A stretch of 64,000 bases of DNA from Marinobacter szutsaonensis. Its GTDB lineage: Bacteria; Pseudomonadota; Gammaproteobacteria; Pseudomonadales; Oleiphilaceae. Made by a program: the position numbers and the translations under genes. Under the pieces are notes generated by a model. The model searched no databases, was not told where the DNA came from, and saw only the letters and a program-made list of their open reading frames with translations. The DNA lies in the NCBI RefSeq assembly GCF_039523335.1, contig NZ_BAAAFC010000001.1:2232001-2296000 (forward strand). The letters run 5' to 3'. Each line of letters begins with the position of its first letter. Within the stretch, counting starts at the first letter, position 1. Shown here piece by piece: positions 1 through 13,222 of the stretch.

Positions 1-378
1 ATCGCCCTGCCGCACAAGCGTTTCACTTTGCTCGACAGCAATGGCAAGAAGACCCGCTTCCTGAACCAGTGTGTACTGGAACTTGGGCTGGACAATGTCG
101 ACGTGATTCATGGCCGGGCCGAGGACTGCCAGCCAGAGCAGCCCTTTACCCAGATCAGCAGCCGCGCCTTCACGGCTCTGGAGAACCTGGTGACCTGGTG
201 TGGCTCGTTGCTGGACAATGAGGGCGAGTTCCTTGCCATGAAAGGTCAGTTTCCGGATGATGAGGTAGCTGCCCTTCCGGCCGGCTGGCAGGTAAAATCC
301 AGCCATTCCCTGAAGGTTCCCGGCGCAGATGGCGAGCGGCATTTGCTGGTCGTTGCCCGGGCAGAGCATTCCCGGTAA
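1..378 (+). CDS. rsmG: 16S rRNA m7G527 methyltransferase RsmG, C-terminal part
   Basis: This is the last 125 codons of RsmG (GidB), the SAM-dependent enzyme that methylates G527 of 16S rRNA; the reading frame is open from base 1, so the start lies outside the window. Visible family features are the LLDSNGKKTRFLNQ strand-helix that binds the cofactor adenosine, the GRAED segment, the SRAF motif and a KG motif late in the domain. It sits 20 bp before parA, the classic rsmG-parA-parB order near the replication origin in gammaproteobacteria. Confidence 0.93.
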   Translation: MALPHKRFTLLDSNGKKTRFLNQCVLELGLDNVDVIHGRAEDCQPEQPFTQISSRAFTALENLVTWCGSLLDNEGEFLAMKGQFPDDEVAALPAGWQVKSSHSLKVPGADGERHLLVVARAEHSR

Positions 379-398
379 CCCGCAACAGGAGGCAAAAC

Positions 399-1193
399 AT
401 GGCGCGCGTGATTGCAGTGACCAATCAGAAAGGCGGTGTGGGCAAGACCACCACCTGCGTCAACCTGGCTGCCTCCCTGGCCGCAACCAAGCGCCGGGTG
501 CTGCTGGTGGATATGGATCCCCAGGGCAACGCCACCATGGGCAGCGGTGTGGACAAGAATGCCCTGGAGTTGTCCGGTTATGACGTCCTGACCAAGCGTG
601 CGACGCCGGCCGAGGTGATCGTCACCGTGGAAAACGCCGGGTTCGACCTGCTGCCGGCGAACGGCGACCTGACCGCCGCGGAAGTGGAGCTGATGAACGA
701 GATCGGTCGGGAACACCGCCTGCGCCTGTCCCTGAACAGCATCCGGGACAGCTACGATTACATCCTGATTGATTGTCCGCCGTCCCTGAACCTGCTCACC
801 GTCAATGCCTTGTCGGCCGCGGATTCGGTGCTGATCCCCATGCAGTGCGAGTACTATGCCCTGGAGGGGCTGGCGGCGTTGATGAACACGGTGGAGCAGA
901 TCCAGGAAACGGTGAATCCCAACCTGGAGATCGAAGGTCTGTTGCGCACCATGTACGATCCGCGCAACAGTCTGACCCTGGATGTATCCGCCCAGCTGGC
1001 GGAGTTTTTCGGTGACAAGGTCTACCGTGCCGTGATTCCCCGCAATGTGCGGCTGGCGGAAGCGCCCAGCTACGGTCTGCCGGCCCTGAAGTACGATCGT
1101 GCCTCCAAGGGCGCCGTGGCCTACCTGGCCCTGGCCGGTGAAATGGTTCGCCGCCATGGTTCGAAAAAGACATCCGAGCCGGTTGCGGTGTAA
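399..1193 (+). CDS. parA: Chromosome-partitioning ATPase ParA (Soj)
   Basis: ParA is the dynamic ATPase that, with ParB bound at parS, moves newly copied origins apart. The 264-residue protein has the deviant Walker A box KGGVGKTT at residues 11-18 with the signature first lysine, the VDMDPQGN box with Asp38 and Asp40, and the Walker B strand YILIDCPPS near residue 125. The length is normal for chromosomal Soj-type ParA without an N-terminal DNA-binding extension. AGGAGG lies just upstream of the ATG. It is followed by parB after a short gap, so the two are surely cotranscribed. Confidence 0.96.
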   Translation: MARVIAVTNQKGGVGKTTTCVNLAASLAATKRRVLLVDMDPQGNATMGSGVDKNALELSGYDVLTKRATPAEVIVTVENAGFDLLPANGDLTAAEVELMNEIGREHRLRLSLNSIRDSYDYILIDCPPSLNLLTVNALSAADSVLIPMQCEYYALEGLAALMNTVEQIQETVNPNLEIEGLLRTMYDPRNSLTLDVSAQLAEFFGDKVYRAVIPRNVRLAEAPSYGLPALKYDRASKGAVAYLALAGEMVRRHGSKKTSEPVAV

Positions 1194-1253
1194 CATACCG
1201 GGCCGTTGGTACACGACACACAACGCTTTTCAACGGGAAGAATGACAGACACC

Positions 1254-2129
1254 ATGGCGGCTAAGAAACGAGGATTGGGTGAGCGTGGACTGGGAGCCCT
1301 GCTGCAGGGTTCAAAGGTCAACCTTAACCAGGAGGTGAAGGACCACGACGGCGAGCTGCGCGAGATTCCCATCGATCTGGTTCAGCGTGGCCGCTACCAG
1401 CCCCGCCGGGACATGGATCCCGCCGCCCTGCAGGAACTGGCCGACTCCATCCGCCAACAGGGTGTGATGCAGCCGGTGGTGGTTCGCCCCATCGCCGAGG
1501 GGCGCTTCGAGCTGATTGCCGGTGAGCGCCGCTGGCGGGCCGCCCAGATTGCCGAACTCGACAGCCTGCCTGCCATCATCCGCGATGTGCCCGATGAAGC
1601 CGCCATCGCCATGGCGCTGATCGAGAACATCCAGCGCGAGAACCTCAACCCCATCGAGGAAGCCTTTGCCCTGCAGCGCCTGCAGGACGAGTTCGGACTG
1701 ACCCAGGCCCAGGTCGCCGAGGCTGTGGGTAAATCCCGGACCACCATCACCAACCTGCTGCGGCTGATCGGCCTGACCGAGGATGTCCGGCTGATGCTCG
1801 AACACGGTGACCTGGAGATGGGTCACGGCCGGGCCATGCTGACCCTGCCCCCGGAACTGCAGATGCAGGTGGCCCGCCAGGTGGTGGCCAAGTCCCTGTC
1901 GGTGCGCCAGACCGAAGCGCTGGTGCGCCGCGTTCAGCAACAGTCGCCGGAAGGCAAGTCGAAAGACAAGGGCACCGTTGATCCCAATATCCGTGCCCTG
2001 CAGGATGATCTGGCCGAACGCCTCGGCGCCCGGGTTTCCATCAATCACGGTCAGCGTGGCAAGGGCAAACTGGTGATCGAATACAGCTCCCTGGATGAGC
2101 TGGATGGCATACTGGGCCACATCAAGTAA
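1254..2129 (+). CDS. parB: Chromosome-partitioning protein ParB (Spo0J)
   Basis: ParB binds parS sites, loads onto DNA as a CTP-dependent clamp and stimulates ParA. The chosen start gives 291 residues beginning MAAKKRGLG. The frame also has an ATG at 1242 (MTDT) and a TTG at 1206; GGGAAG at 1235-1240 is too close to 1242, so 1254 is preferred but not certain. Visible are the N-terminal RYQPRR segment, the GERRWRA CTP-binding motif, the ENIQREN arginine-rich region, a helix-turn-helix around LTQAQVAEAVGKSRTTITNLL, and a C-terminal dimerisation segment. I did not find a parS palindrome in the window. Confidence 0.94.
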   Translation: MAAKKRGLGERGLGALLQGSKVNLNQEVKDHDGELREIPIDLVQRGRYQPRRDMDPAALQELADSIRQQGVMQPVVVRPIAEGRFELIAGERRWRAAQIAELDSLPAIIRDVPDEAAIAMALIENIQRENLNPIEEAFALQRLQDEFGLTQAQVAEAVGKSRTTITNLLRLIGLTEDVRLMLEHGDLEMGHGRAMLTLPPELQMQVARQVVAKSLSVRQTEALVRRVQQQSPEGKSKDKGTVDPNIRALQDDLAERLGARVSINHGQRGKGKLVIEYSSLDELDGILGHIK

Positions 2130-2293
2130 CCGGGATTTTTTCCCTCCTCTTTTCGACCCCCTACCAAAGTCCCTGGGGGGTTAATTACACAACATGTAGT
2201 GTTCAATTTTTGTTCCTGTACCTATTTGTGTCCGGCCGGTGTGAACGCCGCTGATTTAGCGCCATCCGGGGCCTCGTGGCGTTGCCGGATTTG

Positions 2294-2322
2294 TTGATTC
2301 GTGCACATTGAACACATATAAT
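2294..2322 (+). promoter_or_regulatory. Probable sigma-70 promoter of the atp operon
   Basis: In the 270 bp AT-rich gap between parB and atpI, TTGATT at 2294-2299 and a perfect TATAAT at 2317-2322 are 17 bp apart, ideal housekeeping promoter geometry. It lies about 78 bp upstream of the atpI start. A weak hairpin (ACCCCC 2156-2161 with GGGGGGT 2175-2181) just after parB may help end parAB transcription but has no good U-tract. Confidence 0.75.
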
Positions 2323-2399
2323 CTGCGGCGCTTGTATCGGTGTATTTGTTCATTTTTTAGACCGAATCGAGTCGAAAACACCGAATTCCCGGGAAAAAC

Positions 2400-3690
<1,291 letters not shown>

Positions 3691-3745
3691 TCGGACACCA
3701 TTGAACCGTAGTCTTAAACCCTAAACCCTTAAACTGAAAACCTAA

Positions 3746-4021
<276 letters not shown>

Positions 4022-4088
4022 TCGAGTCGCCAGCCGGGGGCTTACCCCGGTCAGATGATTCTTAACAAAACAGGCGAGAGGTGAAGAC

Positions 4089-4559
4089 GTGAACATTAAT
4101 TTGACGATGATTGGTCAAGCCATCGCGTTCTTTATCTTTGTCGTCTTCTGCATGAAGTATGTGTGGCCGCCAATCATGGCCGCACTGCAGGAGCGTCAAA
4201 AGAAGATCGCTGACGGCCTGGCTGCTTCAGACCGTGCTGCGCGCGATCTGGAACTGGCTCAGGAAAAGTCAGCTCAGGAACTGCGTGAAGCCAAGCAGCA
4301 AGCTGCTGGTCTGATCGAACAGGCCAACAAGCGTGCGGCCCAGATTGTGGAAGCATCCAAGGATGACGCCCGCAAGGAAGGCCAGAAGCTGATTGAGCAG
4401 GCCAAGGCCGAAATTGAACAGGAGCGTAATCAGGCTCGTGACGCCCTGCGTGCAGAAATTGCCGCAATCGCTGTCGCCGGTGCTGAGAAGATCCTGGAAA
4501 CCTCTGTCGATGCCTCCAAGCACAACGAGATGTTGGAAAAACTGGCGGCAGAACTTTAA
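4089..4559 (+). CDS. atpF: F0F1 ATP synthase subunit b
   Basis: The peripheral stalk subunit: one N-terminal membrane helix (about residues 5-27) followed by a long charged helix rich in Ala, Glu, Lys and Gln that dimerises as a right-handed coiled coil and holds the F1 head. Length 156 residues equals the E. coli subunit. It starts with GTG-independent ATG? The first codon read is GTGAACATTAAT with GTG at 4089, preceded by GAGAGGTGAAGA. It lies between atpE and atpH as expected. Confidence 0.96.
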   Translation: MNINLTMIGQAIAFFIFVVFCMKYVWPPIMAALQERQKKIADGLAASDRAARDLELAQEKSAQELREAKQQAAGLIEQANKRAAQIVEASKDDARKEGQKLIEQAKAEIEQERNQARDALRAEIAAIAVAGAEKILETSVDASKHNEMLEKLAAEL

Positions 4560-4574
4560 ACGACGAGGTTCATC

Positions 4575-5111
4575 ATGGCAGAACTGAGAACGCTGGCCCG
4601 TCCATACGCGAAAGCAGCATTTGCAGCCGCCCAGGAGCATAAAGAGCTGGCTGAGTGGTCCCAGGTGCTGACGATTGCCGGACAGGTCACCGCGAATGAA
4701 GACATTCGACAGCTTCTCGCGAATCCGGGTCTGGAGGAGCAGAAGAAAGCCGAGCTGATTCTGGAAGTCGTCGAAGACGGCGTTACCGAGCAGGTTCGCA
4801 ATTTCTTCGCTGTACTGGCAGAGAACCGCCGGCTGACTCTTCTTCCTGAGATTGCAGCGCTCTTCAACACGTACCGGGCTGATCTGGAGCGCACTGTTGA
4901 TATCGACGTCACCGCCGCATTCGAGCTGACGGACCAACAGCAACAGAAGCTCGCCCAGGCGCTCTCCGAAAAACTCGAGCGGAAAGTGTCACTCGCAGCG
5001 TCAACTGACAAGTCTCTGATTGGCGGTGTAATCATCCGCACCGGCGATATGGTCATTGACGCATCTGTACGCGGAAAGCTGAACAAGCTGGCCGACGCTC
5101 TGGGCTCCTGA
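4575..5111 (+). CDS. atpH: F0F1 ATP synthase subunit delta
   Basis: Subunit delta caps the F1 head and joins it to the b-subunit stalk. The 178-residue protein has the N-terminal helical bundle ([13 protein letters not shown], the region that binds the tip of alpha) and the C-terminal domain ending in the conserved [21 protein letters not shown] pattern. It starts 15 bp after atpF with the ribosome site ACGAGG. Confidence 0.96.
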   Translation: MAELRTLARPYAKAAFAAAQEHKELAEWSQVLTIAGQVTANEDIRQLLANPGLEEQKKAELILEVVEDGVTEQVRNFFAVLAENRRLTLLPEIAALFNTYRADLERTVDIDVTAAFELTDQQQQKLAQALSEKLERKVSLAASTDKSLIGGVIIRTGDMVIDASVRGKLNKLADALGS

Positions 5112-5139
5112 TTTCAGCACAAGGTTTGAGGATATTGGC

Positions 5140-6684
5140 ATGCAGCAACTGAATCCATCCGAGATCAGTGACATCATCAAGAAGAGAATCGAGAAGCTCG
5201 ATATCTCTTCCGAAGCAAAGAACGAAGGTACGATCCTGTCCGTTTCTGACGGTATCGTGCTGATCCACGGTCTCGCCGACGTTATGTACGGTGAGATGAT
5301 TGAATTCGCCAACGGCACTTTCGGCATGGCTCTGAACCTGGAGCGTGATTCCGTTGGTGCGGTTGTACTGGGTGACTACGAAGATCTGGCCGAAGGTCAG
5401 AAGGTTCGTTGTACCGGCCGCATCCTGGAAGTTCCGGTAGGTCCGGAACTGATGGGTCGTGTGGTTGACGCCCTGGGTAATCCGATCGACGGCAAGGGCG
5501 ATCTGGGCACCGAGCTGACCTCCCCGGTCGAGAAGGTTGCACCTGGCGTTATCGCTCGTCAGTCCGTTGACGAGCCGGTCCAGACCGGTCTGAAAGCCAT
5601 CGATACCATGGTGCCGATCGGTCGCGGTCAGCGTGAGCTGATCATCGGTGACCGTCAGATCGGTAAGACTGCGGTTGCGATCGACGCGATCATCAACCAG
5701 AAGGACACCGGCATCAAGTGTATCTACGTTGCCGTTGGCCAGAAGCAGTCTTCCATCGCCGCTGTGGTACGTAAGCTCGAAGAGCACGGTGCCATGGACC
5801 ACACCATCGTGGTTGCCGCGGGTGCTGCGGATCCTGCTTCCATGCAGTTCCTGGCTCCGTATGCCGGTACCTCCATGGGTGAATACTTCCGTGACCGTGG
5901 TCAGGATGCCCTGATCATTTACGACGACCTGTCCAAGCAGGCTGTGGCTTACCGCCAGATCTCCCTGCTGCTGCGTCGTCCGCCGGGCCGTGAAGCTTAC
6001 CCGGGTGACGTATTCTACCTGCACTCACGTCTGCTCGAGCGTGCTTCCCGCGTTAACGCTGACTACGTGGAGGAGTTCACCAACGGTGAAGTGAAAGGCA
6101 AGACCGGTTCCCTGACCGCACTGCCGATCATCGAGACCCAGGCCGGTGACGTTTCCGCATTCGTACCGACCAACGTGATCTCCATCACCGACGGCCAGAT
6201 CTTCCTGGAAACCAACCTGTTCAACTCCGGTATCCGTCCGGCGATGAACGCCGGTATCTCCGTATCCCGGGTAGGTGGTTCCGCCCAGACCAAGATCATG
6301 AAGAAGCTCGGCGGTAACATCCGTCTGGCCCTGGCCCAGTATCGTGAACTGGCCGCTTTCGCCCAGTTTGCTTCCGATCTCGACGAAGCAACCCGTAAGC
6401 AGCTTGAGCACGGTCAGCGTGTTACGGAACTCATGAAGCAGAACCAGTACAGCCCGATGTCCGTGGCTGAGATGGGCACGGTTCTGTTTGCAGCCAACGA
6501 AGGCTTCCTGGACGACGTTGATGTCGACAAGGTGGTTAAGTTTGAAGCGCAGATGCTCGACTGGATGCGCTCCGAGCAGAAAGACCTCCTCGACAAGATC
6601 AACGAGAAGGGCGATTACAACGACGAAATCGCTTCCGGCCTGAAAGCTGCACTTGAGAAATTCAAGACCACTCAGAGCTGGTAA
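5140..6684 (+). CDS. atpA: F0F1 ATP synthase subunit alpha
   Basis: Alpha carries the three non-catalytic nucleotide sites and the arginine finger of the F1 head. The 514-residue product has the beta-barrel N-terminal domain, the Walker A box GDRQIGKT at residues 170-177, the Walker B strand [13 protein letters not shown], and the VGGSAQ segment with the arginine finger just before it ([10 protein letters not shown]). Length and motifs match E. coli AtpA closely. Confidence 0.98.
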   Translation: MQQLNPSEISDIIKKRIEKLDISSEAKNEGTILSVSDGIVLIHGLADVMYGEMIEFANGTFGMALNLERDSVGAVVLGDYEDLAEGQKVRCTGRILEVPVGPELMGRVVDALGNPIDGKGDLGTELTSPVEKVAPGVIARQSVDEPVQTGLKAIDTMVPIGRGQRELIIGDRQIGKTAVAIDAIINQKDTGIKCIYVAVGQKQSSIAAVVRKLEEHGAMDHTIVVAAGAADPASMQFLAPYAGTSMGEYFRDRGQDALIIYDDLSKQAVAYRQISLLLRRPPGREAYPGDVFYLHSRLLERASRVNADYVEEFTNGEVKGKTGSLTALPIIETQAGDVSAFVPTNVISITDGQIFLETNLFNSGIRPAMNAGISVSRVGGSAQTKIMKKLGGNIRLALAQYRELAAFAQFASDLDEATRKQLEHGQRVTELMKQNQYSPMSVAEMGTVLFAANEGFLDDVDVDKVVKFEAQMLDWMRSEQKDLLDKINEKGDYNDEIASGLKAALEKFKTTQSW

Positions 6685-6758
6685 GAAATCGGGCCTGCGG
6701 CATCAGTCGCGGGCCGCTTTCGTAGCAACGAGTGTCTAACTTGAGAAGGCAGTGAGTT

Positions 6759-7622
6759 ATGGCCGTCGGCAAAGAAATACGTAACCAGATTTCAAGCATC
6801 AAGAGCACGCAGAAAATCACCAGCGCCATGGAAATGGTGGCTGCGAGTAAGATGCGCAAGGCTCAGGAGCGCATGCAGGCGACTCGCCCGTATGCCGACA
6901 AGATGCGTCAGGTGATCGGGCACATTGCCAAGGCGAATGCTCAGTACAAGCACCCGTTCATGGTCGAGCGCGACGTTAAGCGCGTGGGCTATATCGTGGT
7001 GTCGACTGATCGTGGCCTCTGCGGTGGTCTGAACATCAACCTGTTCAAAGCGCTTGTCCGTGAAATGAAAGCGTGGAAAGAAAAAGGGGTCGAAACCGAT
7101 CTGTGCGCCATCGGGCAGAAAGGGGCTTCCTTTTTCCGGAGCTACGGCGGCAACGTCGTTGCGGCATTGACCCATCTGGGTGATAACCCGAGCTCCGAAA
7201 AACTCATCGGCAACGTCAAGGTCATGTTGGACGCGTTCTCGGAAGGCAAGATCGATCGCCTTTACGTGGTAAGCAACGAGTTCGTCAACACCATGACCCA
7301 GAGCCCGAAGGTGGAGCAGCTTCTGCCCCTGCCTCCGAGTGAAGACGAAGAAGAGATCAAGAACCAGTGGGATTATCTCTACGAGCCCGATGCCAGGCAG
7401 ATCCTCGATGGCCTTCTGCCACGTTTTATTGAATCCCAGGTATACCAGGGTGTGGTAGAGAATCTGGCATGTGAACAGGCAGCCCGGATGATCGCCATGA
7501 AGAGTGCAACTGATAACGCCGGTAGCATTATCGACGAACTTCAGCTGGCTTATAACAAGGCGCGTCAGGCAGCCATCACCCAAGAGATTTCAGAGATTGT
7601 GAGCGGTGCGGCTTCGGTCTGA
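6759..7622 (+). CDS. atpG: F0F1 ATP synthase subunit gamma
   Basis: Gamma is the central shaft, with N- and C-terminal helices forming the coiled coil inside the alpha3-beta3 head. At 287 residues it shows the conserved N-terminal [20 protein letters not shown] helix, the [11 protein letters not shown] strand-turn and the C-terminal ATDNA..II..L...YNKARQA.IT.E..EIV.GA helix. Its position between atpA and atpD is standard. Confidence 0.97.
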   Translation: MAVGKEIRNQISSIKSTQKITSAMEMVAASKMRKAQERMQATRPYADKMRQVIGHIAKANAQYKHPFMVERDVKRVGYIVVSTDRGLCGGLNINLFKALVREMKAWKEKGVETDLCAIGQKGASFFRSYGGNVVAALTHLGDNPSSEKLIGNVKVMLDAFSEGKIDRLYVVSNEFVNTMTQSPKVEQLLPLPPSEDEEEIKNQWDYLYEPDARQILDGLLPRFIESQVYQGVVENLACEQAARMIAMKSATDNAGSIIDELQLAYNKARQAAITQEISEIVSGAASV

Positions 7623-9068
<1,446 letters not shown>

Positions 9069-9116
9069 ACTGAAGCCCAAGCCCGATTTTCCGGATCGAT
9101 CAAAGAGGCAACTGAC

Positions 9117-9539
9117 ATGGGTATGACCGTGCATTGTGACGTGGTAAGTGCCGAAACAAAGATCTATTCCGGATTGGTAGAGATGCTGATCGCAGCGGGC
9201 TCTGAAGGTGACCTGGGTATTGCCCCGGGTCACGCTCCGCTGCTGACCCAGCTGAAGCCTGGTCCCATTCGGATCATCAAGCAGGGCGGTGAAGAAGAGA
9301 TTCTTTACGTGTCCGGCGGATATCTGGAGGTCCAGCCCAATCTGGTGACTTTGCTGGCAGACACAGCCGTTCGTGCAAAGGATGTGGACGAAGCTGCTGC
9401 GCTTGAAGCCCAGAAAGAGGCTGAGAAGGCACTTGCCGATAAGACCGGTGAATTCGAGTATTCCCGTGCTGCTGCGGAACTGGCCGAGGCTGTCGCTCAG
9501 CTTCGTACCATCCAGCAGCTGCGTAACAAAATGCGCTGA
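9117..9539 (+). CDS. atpC: F0F1 ATP synthase subunit epsilon
   Basis: Epsilon couples gamma to the c-ring and can brake ATP hydrolysis through its C-terminal helices. The 140-residue product begins [13 protein letters not shown], aligning with the E. coli N-terminus, so the first ATG is kept. It contains the beta-sandwich motif [19 protein letters not shown] and the C-terminal helical hairpin. It is the last gene of the operon and is followed by a terminator. Confidence 0.96.
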   Translation: MGMTVHCDVVSAETKIYSGLVEMLIAAGSEGDLGIAPGHAPLLTQLKPGPIRIIKQGGEEEILYVSGGYLEVQPNLVTLLADTAVRAKDVDEAAALEAQKEAEKALADKTGEFEYSRAAAELAEAVAQLRTIQQLRNKMR

Positions 9540-9568
9540 GCATTTTCGTTTCGGGTTTGCCGAACACC

Positions 9569-9644
9569 AAAGCCGCATCCTGAGCGGCTGGAATACCAGC
9601 GCCCTGCGTTGGCGATCCGGCCCCGATGGTTGCGGCTTTTTTAT
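9569..9644 (+). terminator. Rho-independent terminator of the atp operon
   Basis: AAAGCCGCA (9569-9577) pairs with TGCGGCTTT (9631-9639), which runs into TTTTTTA. The loop is long (53 bases) and contains a competing partner: AGCCGC at 9571-9576 also pairs with GCGGCT at 9584-9589. The terminator stem therefore competes with a short local hairpin. Placement 30 bp after atpC and before glmU fits. Confidence 0.75.
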
Positions 9645-9680
9645 TGATTCAAACAAACACCCCGGGAGCCTGAGTTTTCC

Positions 9681-11045
9681 ATGAGCCCGTTACACGTCGT
9701 GATCCTGGCCGCCGGCCAGGGTTCCAGAATGAAGTCCGCACTGCCCAAGGTTCTGCACCCCGTGGCCGGCAAAGCCATGCTGCATCACGTGGTGGATACC
9801 GCCAAGCAGCTCGGGGCGGAGAAAATTCACACGGTGATCGGCCATGGTGCGGATCAGGTGCGTGCTTCCCTCGACGATGAGACGGTGAACTGGGTACTTC
9901 AGACCGAACAACTGGGCACCGGCCATGCCGTCGCCCAGGCCCTACCGGACCTGCCGGATGATGCCCGGGTTCTGGTCCTGTACGGGGATGTTCCCCTGAC
10001 CCGCCGGGAAACCCTGGAAGCCATGGTCAGCGAGCTGGACGAGAGCAACCTGGCGCTGCTGACCGTGGATATGGACAACCCCCATGGCTATGGTCGCATC
10101 GTACGCAATGACCAGGGGGAAGTTCAGGCCATTGTCGAGCAGAAGGACGCCACCGCCGAGCAGCAAGGCATCCACGAGGTGAACACCGGCATTCTGGCGG
10201 TCTCCGCCAAACATCTGAAAAGCTGGTTGCCGACCCTGTCCAACAGCAATGCCCAGGGCGAATACTACCTGACCGACATCATCGCCATGGCGGTGGAGCA
10301 CGGGCTGGGTGTGACCGTCTCCCAGCCGCTCAATCCCTTCGAGGTCCAGGGCGTGAACAACCGGGTGCAACTGGCGGAACTGGAGCGCTGGTACCAGCGC
10401 CAGCAGGCCGAACGCCTGATGACTGAAGGCGCCAGCCTGGCCGATCCGGCCCGGGTGGACGTCCGTGGCGAACTCACTGTCGGTAACGACCTGTGGATCG
10501 ACGTGAACGCGGTGTTCGAGGGCAAGGTCAGCCTGGGCAACAACGTGGTTATCGGCCCCAATTGCGTGATCAAGGACGCCACGATTGCCGATGGCGCCGA
10601 GATCAAGGCCAACAGCGTGATTGAAGGCGCGGTGGTTGGCGCCAATGCCCAGATTGGCCCATTCGCCCGGCTGCGACCGGGTACCGAGCTGGCCGCCAAC
10701 ACCAAGGTGGGTAACTTCGTCGAGACCAAGAAAGCCGTGGTGGGCGAGGGCAGCAAGATCAATCACCTGAGCTACGTGGGTGATGCCTCCCTGGGTCGTA
10801 ATGTGAATGTGGGTGCAGGTACCATCACCTGCAATTATGATGGTGTGAACAAGTACCGGACCGTGATCGGCGACGGTGTCTTCGTGGGGTCCAATACCTC
10901 CCTGGTCGCGCCGGTTACCATCGCCCCGGAGGCGACCATTGGTGCCGGTTCCACCATCACCCGGGATGTGGCAGACAGCGAACTGGCCGTGGCCCGTGGC
11001 CGCCAGCGCAACATCTCCGGCTGGGAAAAGCCGAAAAAAGCATAA
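9681..11045 (+). CDS. glmU: Bifunctional GlcN-1-P acetyltransferase / GlcNAc-1-P uridyltransferase
   Basis: GlmU makes UDP-N-acetylglucosamine, the precursor of peptidoglycan and lipopolysaccharide, in the cytoplasm. The 454-residue protein has an N-terminal uridyltransferase domain with the nucleotide loop [19 protein letters not shown] and a C-terminal left-handed beta-helix of hexapeptide repeats (from about residue 250) carrying the acetyltransferase site, including [12 protein letters not shown] and the [14 protein letters not shown] turn. It is followed by glmS, the preceding step of the pathway. Confidence 0.98.
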   Translation: MSPLHVVILAAGQGSRMKSALPKVLHPVAGKAMLHHVVDTAKQLGAEKIHTVIGHGADQVRASLDDETVNWVLQTEQLGTGHAVAQALPDLPDDARVLVLYGDVPLTRRETLEAMVSELDESNLALLTVDMDNPHGYGRIVRNDQGEVQAIVEQKDATAEQQGIHEVNTGILAVSAKHLKSWLPTLSNSNAQGEYYLTDIIAMAVEHGLGVTVSQPLNPFEVQGVNNRVQLAELERWYQRQQAERLMTEGASLADPARVDVRGELTVGNDLWIDVNAVFEGKVSLGNNVVIGPNCVIKDATIADGAEIKANSVIEGAVVGANAQIGPFARLRPGTELAANTKVGNFVETKKAVVGEGSKINHLSYVGDASLGRNVNVGAGTITCNYDGVNKYRTVIGDGVFVGSNTSLVAPVTIAPEATIGAGSTITRDVADSELAVARGRQRNISGWEKPKKA

Positions 11046-11075
11046 ACGAACGATCAGCGAACAGGTGACAACAGC

Positions 11076-12908
11076 ATGTGTGGGATTGTAGGAGCGGTTT
11101 CCGAACGGGACGTCCAGGGTATTTTGCTGGAAGGACTGCGCCGCCTTGAGTACCGGGGTTATGACTCTGCGGGTATGGCCGTCATCGACGGCAAGCATCA
11201 AGTGCAGCGCGCCCGGGAAGTCGGCAAGGTTGCGGCCCTGGCCGAGGCCATCGAGGCCAATCCCCTGAGCGGTCACCTGGGCATTGCCCACACCCGCTGG
11301 GCCACCCACGGCGAGCCGTCCCAGCTCAATGCCCACCCGCACATGTCCGGTGACCGCCTGGCCATTGTCCACAACGGCATCATCGAGAACTACCAGGAGC
11401 TGCGTGAGGAGCTGAAAGCCGATGGCTTCGAGTTTACCTCCCAGACCGACACCGAAGTGGTCGCCCACCTGATCGAGAAGAATTACCGGGAACTGGGTGA
11501 ACTGTACGCTGCGGTGAAAGCCGCGATTGCCCGCCTGCGCGGTGCCTACGCCCTGGCGGTCGTCCATGCCGATGAGCCGGACCACCTGGTGGTATGCCGG
11601 GAAGGCAGCCCGCTGGTAGTGGGCGTCGGCATCGGCGAGAACTTCATCGCCTCGGACCAGCTGGCCCTGCTGCCGGTGACCGACCGGTTCATGTTCCTGG
11701 AAGAAGGCGACATGGCCGACATTCGCAAGGACCAGGTTACCATCCACGACCGCGAAGGCACCCCGGTCGAGCGTCAGATCACCCGTTTCGAGCATGGCGC
11801 CGATTCCGCCGACAAGGGTGAGTACCGCCACTTCATGCTCAAGGAAATCTACGAACAGCCGAAAGTGATCAAGGCCACCATGGAAGGCCGGCTGACCGAT
11901 TCACGGGTGCTGGAACAGGCCCTGGGTACCGATGCGGCCAACCTGCTGGACAATGTGCGCCATGTCCAGATCATCGCCTGCGGCACCTCCTATCACGCCG
12001 GCATGGTGGCCCGTTACTGGATCGAGGAACTGGCCGGCGTGCCCTGTTCCGTGGAAGTGGCGTCCGAATTCCGCTACCGCAAGCACGTGATCCAGCCCGA
12101 CACTCTGTTCCTGTGCATTTCCCAGTCCGGTGAGACCGCCGATACCCTGGCCGCCCTGCGCCAGGCGAAGCAAGCCGGTTTCCGTGCGGCGCTGGCGATC
12201 TGCAACGTACCGGGCAGTTCCCTGGTGCGGGAGTCGGACCTGGTGATCATGACCCAGGCCGGTCCGGAAATCGGTGTGGCTTCCACCAAAGCCTTTACCA
12301 CCCAGCTGACCGCACTGCTGATCTTCACCCTGGCCCTGGCCCGTCACAACGGCCTGAGCGAAGAGCGCGAAGCCGACATCGTGCACGCCATCCATCAGCT
12401 CCCCGGACAGGTCAACGACATCCTGGCCCTGGATGGCGAAATCCAGGAGCTGTCCAAGGCGTTCATGGACAAGCATCACAGCCTGTTCCTGGGCCGCGGC
12501 TCCCAGTTCCCGGTCGCCCTCGAGGGCGCCCTGAAGCTCAAGGAAATCTCCTATATCCATGCCGAAGCCTATCCGGCCGGCGAACTCAAGCACGGCCCGC
12601 TGGCGCTTGTGGACAGCGAGATGCCCGTGGTCACCGTCGCGCCCAACAACGACCTGGTGGAAAAACTGAAGTCCAACCTGGAAGAGGTCCGGGCGCGGGG
12701 CGGCGAACTGTTCGTGTTTGCGGACAAGGCGGCGGATGTGAAGCCGGAGGAAGGTGTCCACGTGATGCAGATCCCGTCCGTGCACGAAATTACTGCACCA
12801 ATTGTGTACACCGTGCCACTGCAGCTGCTGTCTTACCATGTTGCCGTGCTCAAGGGTACCGATGTGGATCAGCCGCGGAATCTGGCGAAGAGCGTGACTG
12901 TTGAGTAA
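11076..12908 (+). CDS. glmS: Glutamine-fructose-6-phosphate aminotransferase (isomerising)
   Basis: GlmS converts fructose 6-phosphate and glutamine to glucosamine 6-phosphate, the entry to amino-sugar synthesis. The 610-residue protein begins MCGIVGAV with the nucleophilic Cys at position 2 after Met removal, has the glutaminase motifs RWATHGEPS and NAHPH, then two SIS sugar-isomerase domains ([24 protein letters not shown]) and the C-terminal KSVTVE end that closes the active site. It lies 30 bp after glmU. Confidence 0.98.
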   Translation: MCGIVGAVSERDVQGILLEGLRRLEYRGYDSAGMAVIDGKHQVQRAREVGKVAALAEAIEANPLSGHLGIAHTRWATHGEPSQLNAHPHMSGDRLAIVHNGIIENYQELREELKADGFEFTSQTDTEVVAHLIEKNYRELGELYAAVKAAIARLRGAYALAVVHADEPDHLVVCREGSPLVVGVGIGENFIASDQLALLPVTDRFMFLEEGDMADIRKDQVTIHDREGTPVERQITRFEHGADSADKGEYRHFMLKEIYEQPKVIKATMEGRLTDSRVLEQALGTDAANLLDNVRHVQIIACGTSYHAGMVARYWIEELAGVPCSVEVASEFRYRKHVIQPDTLFLCISQSGETADTLAALRQAKQAGFRAALAICNVPGSSLVRESDLVIMTQAGPEIGVASTKAFTTQLTALLIFTLALARHNGLSEEREADIVHAIHQLPGQVNDILALDGEIQELSKAFMDKHHSLFLGRGSQFPVALEGALKLKEISYIHAEAYPAGELKHGPLALVDSEMPVVTVAPNNDLVEKLKSNLEEVRARGGELFVFADKAADVKPEEGVHVMQIPSVHEITAPIVYTVPLQLLSYHVAVLKGTDVDQPRNLAKSVTVE

Positions 12909-12918
12909 AGAGGTGGCC

Positions 12919-12947
12919 TTGGCATACGAAGTGCATTATTTTAGGCT
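12919..12947 (+). promoter_or_regulatory. Candidate promoter of the glycine riboswitch transcript
   Basis: TTGGCA (12919-12924) and TAGGCT (12942-12947) are separated by 17 bp, placing a transcription start just before the first riboswitch aptamer at about 12969. The -10 element is imperfect, so this is a position-supported guess. Confidence 0.45.
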
Positions 12948-12968
12948 AAAGTTCGTTTCAGATGTGTT

Positions 12969-13162
12969 GGCGGGAGAGATCGTGTCACGCAATGACGTGA
13001 CCGGCGCCGAAGGAGCAACTGCCCCGGAAACTCTCAGGCAAAAGGACCGCTAGCATGAAGACTTTCCGAAGAGCTGCCGACGAGCGCGTCCGTCGGCACA
13101 CCGAAGGAGCAAGCGGCCGGTTTCGTTGAAACGGCGCGTGAATCTCTCAGGTCCCGTGACGG
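12969..13162 (+). promoter_or_regulatory. Tandem (two-aptamer) glycine riboswitch
   Basis: Two glycine aptamers lie in a row. The first runs from GGCGGGAGAGATCG (12969 on) through CGCCGAAGGAGCAA to AACTCTCAGGCAAAAGGACCGC (ending about 13050). The second starts around 13062 and has CACCGAAGGAGCAAGCGGCC and AATCTCTCAGGTCCCGTGACGG (ending about 13162). The repeated CCGAAGGAGCAA and CTCTCAGG blocks are the diagnostic conserved cores of the family. In known tandem riboswitches both aptamers bind glycine and interact. It precedes the DadA-like gene at 13223. Confidence 0.93.
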
Positions 13163-13170
13163 AAGGGGTG

Positions 13171-13194
13171 CTTCCTGCCGACCCGTGCAGGAAG
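13171..13194 (+). promoter_or_regulatory. Hairpin between riboswitch and start codon, probable expression platform
   Basis: CTTCCTGC (13171-13178) and GCAGGAAG (13187-13194) form a perfect 8 bp stem with an 8-base loop, directly after the second aptamer and 17 bases before the ribosome site CTGGAG (13211-13216). There is no U-tract, so control of translation initiation or of pairing with aptamer 2 is more likely than termination. Confidence 0.5.
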
Positions 13195-13222
13195 GAAACC
13201 CTGGACGCCCCTGGAGATTTTC

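Noticed and set aside
2130..2399. parS site near parAB
   Set aside because: I looked for TGTTTCACGTGAAACA-like palindromes here and around parA/parB and found none.
9942..11831. 629-codon open frame on the minus strand across glmU and glmS
   Set aside because: It is antisense to two well-recognised genes and its product is the His/Gly/Gln-rich type produced by the reverse frame of GC-rich coding DNA.
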